Positions 61,131 to 64,000 of a stretch of DNA of 64,000 nt are shown here, piece after piece. The stretch comes from Actinotignum timonense (GTDB lineage: Bacteria > Actinomycetota > Actinomycetes > Actinomycetales > Actinomycetaceae). The position numbers and the translations under genes were made by a program. The stretch spans positions 117,693 through 181,692 of the forward strand of contig NZ_JASOKT010000003.1 of NCBI RefSeq assembly GCF_030216305.1. Reading direction: 5' to 3'. Each line of letters begins with the position of its first letter. Position 1 is the stretch's first letter. A model generated the notes under the pieces. That model ran no database searches and had not been told where the DNA came from. It saw only the letters and a list, made by a program, of their open reading frames with translations.

Positions 61131-62108
61131 ATGGGAATGGGATATCAACGGGGTGCGGTCCGGGCCGGCCTGGCCGCGCTGCTGGCGAGCATGCTTGCCC
61201 TGCTGGGGGCCTGCGGAGCTGCGTCGTCGCCGGAAAAAAGCGCGGGAAGCGAGAAACCGCAAGTGCTCACCACCTTCACGGTGCTGGCCGATATGGCGAG
61301 CAATATTGCCGGCGAGCATATGGAGGTTGCCTCGATCACCAACCCGGGCGAAGAAATTCACGATTATCAGCCCTCGCCCGGCGATATTAAACGCGCGGAA
61401 GGCGCGGATATTATCCTGTACAACGGCCTGGGCCTGGAGCGTTGGTTCGAAAAATTCGTGGAGAATTCCACCGCGGAACGCATTAACCTTTCCGACGGCA
61501 TCGAACCCGTGGCCATTGCGGAAGGCGATTACCAGGGCAAACCGAATCCGCACGCGTGGATGAGCCCGAAGAACGGCAAATTGTACGTGGATAATATGGT
61601 CGCCGCTTTCGCGAAAGTGGATCCCGCCCACGCTGAGGATTATCGCACCAACGGCGAAAACTACAAGAAACAACTGGATGCCATCGCCAGCGATATGGAC
61701 GCGGCCCTGGCCACCATCCCCGAATCCCAGCGCGCGCTGGTGAGCTGCGAAGGCGCATTCTCCTACCTCACGCGCGATCACGGCCTACAAGAAAAGTACC
61801 TGTGGGCGGTCAATGCCGAAGGCGCGCAAACCCCCAAGGCGAAGGCCGACCTCGAGAATTTCGTGCGCACCTCCGGGGTGCGGGCGCTGTTCTGCGAATC
61901 CACCGTGGACGACAAAATGGCGTCCGTTGCCGAAGACACCGGTGTTCCGGTGGCCGGCTTACTGTACGTTGACTCGCTTTCCGAGGCGGACGGCCCCGTG
62001 CCCACCTACCTCGATTTGCTTCGGTACGACGCCGATCTCATCACCCGCGGGCTGACCGGCAAGGCCAGCGAATCCGCGAGCGAAGCCACGAAACCCGCCG
62101 GCAAGTAA
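61131..62108 (+). CDS. Metal ABC transporter substrate-binding lipoprotein (ZnuA/MntC/TroA-like)
   Basis: A 325-residue cluster A-I binding protein. It has a lipoprotein signal ending in LLGAC, and the metal ligands are placed as in TroA: His in EEIHDYQPSPGDIKRAEGAD, His in NPHAWMSPKNGKLY, Glu in FCESTVDDKM, and Asp in LYVDSLS near the end. There is no His-rich loop between strands, which favours manganese or iron over zinc. ATG 61131 is best placed behind AGAAAGGGG; 61125 (ATG) and 61128 (GTG) are also possible. It is the first gene of a three-gene importer. Confidence 0.92.
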   Translation: MGMGYQRGAVRAGLAALLASMLALLGACGAASSPEKSAGSEKPQVLTTFTVLADMASNIAGEHMEVASITNPGEEIHDYQPSPGDIKRAEGADIILYNGLGLERWFEKFVENSTAERINLSDGIEPVAIAEGDYQGKPNPHAWMSPKNGKLYVDNMVAAFAKVDPAHAEDYRTNGENYKKQLDAIASDMDAALATIPESQRALVSCEGAFSYLTRDHGLQEKYLWAVNAEGAQTPKAKADLENFVRTSGVRALFCESTVDDKMASVAEDTGVPVAGLLYVDSLSEADGPVPTYLDLLRYDADLITRGLTGKASESASEATKPAGK

Positions 62109-62152
62109 ACGCCGCTCGCACGTACGCACAATCGCAGAAAGGCGGAGAAACG

Positions 62153-63004
62153 GTGGCAACACCAGCAGAAACTCCGAAATACGCTCTTGAGGTGAGCGGT
62201 GTTCACGCGCGCTACGGCTCGGTGCAGGCCCTCACCTCGGTGAGCTTCGGGCTGACCCCGGGGGTTATTTGCGCCCTCGTGGGGCAAAACGGCTCGGGTA
62301 AATCAACGCTCATGAAATCAATTATGGGATCGGTGCGCCACGGTGGGGATATTACGATCCTCGGCCAGAGCGGCGCGCGGGCCCGCAAAGCCGGCCTGGT
62401 CGGCTACGTTCCCCAAAACGAAGGCGTGGACTGGGCTTTCCCGGTCAGCGTGCAGGAAGTGGTGACCATGGGCCGCTACGGCTTCATGGGCCCCACCCGC
62501 CGCGCCCGCGCTGAGGACCGCGAGGCCGTACGCCACGCCCTCGATATGGTGGAAATGACTCCCTTCGCGGAGCGCCAGATCGGCTCGCTCTCCGGCGGGC
62601 AGCGCAAACGCGTTTTTATCGCGCGCGCCATCGCGCAGGGCGCCCAGCTCATGCTCCTGGACGAACCCTTCGCCGGGGTGGATAAACCCTCGGAAACCAT
62701 GATTATCGCGCTGCTCCAGAAACTGGCGGCCTCCGGGGTAACCATCCTGGTCGCCACCCACGACCTGGCCGGCCTGCCCCAGCTGTGCTCCGAAGTGCTC
62801 CTCCTCAACCGCCGCGTCATTTTCCACGGCCCGGTGGCCGAGGCGATGAAGCCCGAGCACCTCATGCAGGCTTTCGGCGTCGTCCCCGATCACGGCGAAC
62901 CGGAGCCGGGCGCAGATCCGGCAACAGCTTCGGGCGCAAACCCGGCCGCGGACCCGGCCGCAGATCCGACCACGCAGCTGCGCAAGGCAAAGGAGAACCG
63001 CTAG
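62153..63004 (+). CDS. Metal ABC transporter ATP-binding protein
   Basis: A 283-residue ATPase with Walker A VGQNGSGKSTLMKSIMG (about residue 44), the signature SLSGGQRKRVFIARAIAQGAQLMLLDEPFAGVD and the H-loop VATHDLAGL. The sequence VQEVVTMGRYG is typical of Mn/Zn/Fe importers of this branch. A Pro/Ala/Gly/Asp-rich tail of about 35 residues follows. GTG 62153 is used, with AGGCGGAGAAACG before it. Its TAG shares the G with the GTG of the permease (TAGTG), so the two are coupled. Confidence 0.93.
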   Translation: MATPAETPKYALEVSGVHARYGSVQALTSVSFGLTPGVICALVGQNGSGKSTLMKSIMGSVRHGGDITILGQSGARARKAGLVGYVPQNEGVDWAFPVSVQEVVTMGRYGFMGPTRRARAEDREAVRHALDMVEMTPFAERQIGSLSGGQRKRVFIARAIAQGAQLMLLDEPFAGVDKPSETMIIALLQKLAASGVTILVATHDLAGLPQLCSEVLLLNRRVIFHGPVAEAMKPEHLMQAFGVVPDHGEPEPGADPATASGANPAADPAADPTTQLRKAKENR

Positions 63005-63864
63005 TGTGGTACGAACTTTTCGTTGAAATGTGGACGCACCCCTTTATGGTGCGCGGGGCCACGGTCACCCTCACCGCGGCAATCGTGTGCGCGGTCATTA
63101 GCTGCTGGCTGGTCCTCATCGGGTGGTCGCTTATGGGCGACGCCCTCTCGCACGCGATTCTGCCCGGCGTGGTCATCGCTTACGTGCTGGGAATGCCCTT
63201 CTCCCTGGGCGCGGTCATCGCCGCACTCATCGCGGTGGCGCTGATTTTCCTGCTGCGCTCCACCTCGCGAGTCAAAGAAGACGCCTCCATGGGAGCAGTG
63301 TTTACTTTATTCTTCGCGATCGGTTTGATCCTCATCAAGCTCAATCCCTCCAATGTGGACCTCAACCACGTGATCTTCGGCGACCTGCTGGGCGTCACGC
63401 GCGCGGATATGATCCAGGTGGTCATCCTGGCCCCGCTCGCGCTCGCGATTTTGCTCTTCAAGCGCCGCGACCTGACCGCCTACGCTTTCGACCCCACCCA
63501 CCTGCAAGCCATCGGCATCCGCGCCCGCAGCCTCGGCGCGATTTTGCTGTTCTGCCTGGCGCTCACGGTGGTCACGGCCATGCAGGCGGTGGGCGCGATC
63601 CTCATTATCGCGTTGGTGATCGTGCCGGGCGCCACGGCGTACCTGGTCACCAACCGCTTCCGCGTCATGCTGATTTTCGCGCCGGTTTTCGCGGCCGTGT
63701 GCGCGCTGGTGGGCCTGTACGTGTCCTACTGGCTCGACCTGCCCTCCGGCGCCGCGGTGGTCACGGCCCAGGGCATTATGTTCCTGGTGGTCTGGTTGAT
63801 TTCCCCGCACGGATTGCGCGGCAAACTCGAGGGCGCGCGCACCCGCGCCGCGGTTTCTATCTAG
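63004..63864 (+). CDS. Metal ABC transporter permease (ZnuB/MntB-like)
   Basis: A 286-residue membrane protein with about eight to nine helices, belonging to the ABC-3 family. Typical segments are FMVRGATVTLTAAIVCAVISCWLVLIGWSLMGDALSHAILPGVVIAYVLG, with the GDALSHA(I)LPG motif, and IGIRARSLGAILLFCLALTVVTAMQAVGAILIIALVIVPGATAYLV. The start GTG 63004 overlaps the stop of the ATPase. It completes the binding protein-ATPase-permease importer, and the dispersed motif copy 3 begins at its stop codon. Confidence 0.93.
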   Translation: MWYELFVEMWTHPFMVRGATVTLTAAIVCAVISCWLVLIGWSLMGDALSHAILPGVVIAYVLGMPFSLGAVIAALIAVALIFLLRSTSRVKEDASMGAVFTLFFAIGLILIKLNPSNVDLNHVIFGDLLGVTRADMIQVVILAPLALAILLFKRRDLTAYAFDPTHLQAIGIRARSLGAILLFCLALTVVTAMQAVGAILIIALVIVPGATAYLVTNRFRVMLIFAPVFAAVCALVGLYVSYWLDLPSGAAVVTAQGIMFLVVWLISPHGLRGKLEGARTRAAVSI

Positions 63865-63878
63865 TACGACGGCGCAGC
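63864..63878 (+). repeat. Dispersed motif GTACGACGGCGCAGC, copy 3
   Basis: Exact copy of the 15-mer at 12635 and 16780, starting on the last base of the permease stop codon. Confidence 0.8.
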
Positions 63879-64000
63879 TAGCCGGCAGTGGCCTTGCCCG
63901 CCAAGGGACGTTGCCTGGTCAAACCTGACTTGGCTCATTTTGGCGTGATGTGATTCATATTGACGTTGTGGCCTGGGGTTTTGTCTCGTTGGTGGGTGAA
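63879..64000. other. Window end: no gene identified
   Basis: These 122 bases follow the metal-transport operon. On the - strand a frame stays open from the window edge to a TGA near 63935 (reading HQRDKTPGHNVNMNHITPK at its end), which could be the tail of a gene lying outside the window. It is too short to identify. The base composition is less GC-rich than the neighbouring operon. Confidence 0.3.

Noticed and set aside
63935..64000. C-terminal end of a transposase at the window edge
   Set aside because: A - strand frame is open for about 20 codons but carries no DDE or other transposase signature; it is too short to call.

Overview
The window reads as chromosomal DNA of a high-GC Gram-positive bacterium (Actinomycetota). 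The evidence is the rpsF-ssb-rpsR-rplI block followed by dnaB, an SSB with a Gly/Gln-rich tail ending in an acidic DDMPPF tip, GTG/TTG starts beside strong AGGAGG sites, NarL-type two-component genes and YbjN/DUF1846/DUF1444-type proteins. The layout would fit an Actinomycetaceae-like organism, but genus is not determined here. Most of the window is GC-rich housekeeping sequence. Three stretches look accessory: 19-25 kb, 25-37 kb and 37-41 kb.

Layout. 1-8 kb: tail of a penicillin-binding protein, a conserved unknown protein, a TetR regulator, the S6/SSB/S18/L9 operon, a MATE exporter, then dnaB preceded by a dense cluster of DnaA-box-like 9-mers. 8-19 kb: a serine hydrolase coupled to an HD phosphohydrolase, a DUF218 protein, a pyridoxal-type kinase, an aldo/keto reductase, an AlbA_2-domain regulator with a striking array of operator-like repeats, an S33 peptidase, a PlsC-like acyltransferase, IlvA and a CYTH protein.

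19-25 kb: a sugar cluster. A GntR/UTRA regulator diverges from a DeoC-like aldolase, a GH1 glycosidase, a PfkB kinase and a PTS EIIC that has no IIA or IIB domain. The GH1 enzyme keeps both catalytic glutamates but has replaced residues that normally contact the glycone (His to Gln135, Asn to Val180). Together with the deoxy-sugar-type aldolase this suggests an undescribed glycoside pathway.

25-37 kb: a defence/addiction island. It holds a RloC-like AAA ATPase with a zinc-hook CxxC, an MmeI/YeeA-like DNA methyltransferase, a DEAD/DEAH helicase and a GIY-YIG nuclease gene broken by one in-frame TGA exactly at the start of its catalytic domain. Next come an AT-rich unknown gene with a leaderless-type promoter coupled to an XRE-ImmA/IrrE protein, and a duplicated excisionase-type antitoxin/PIN locus in which the PIN gene runs in frame into the second antitoxin. 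37-41 kb holds DUF4261, TM2, an AAA_14/DUF4143 ATPase and a Panacea (DUF4065) protein.

41-64 kb: a queuosine-precursor transporter and tgt, a DUF1444-like protein, an FHA protein, DUF1846, a TetR regulator translationally coupled to diaminopimelate dehydrogenase, and a flavodoxin. Then an ABC exporter diverges from its likely NarL-type histidine kinase/regulator across a shared inverted repeat, followed by HrpB, three YbjN-like genes around an RraB-like gene, and a Mn/Zn-type ABC importer behind a perfect 20-bp palindrome. I saw no tRNA, rRNA, CRISPR array or complete insertion sequence. All functions are inferred by reading the sequence; no database search was run.
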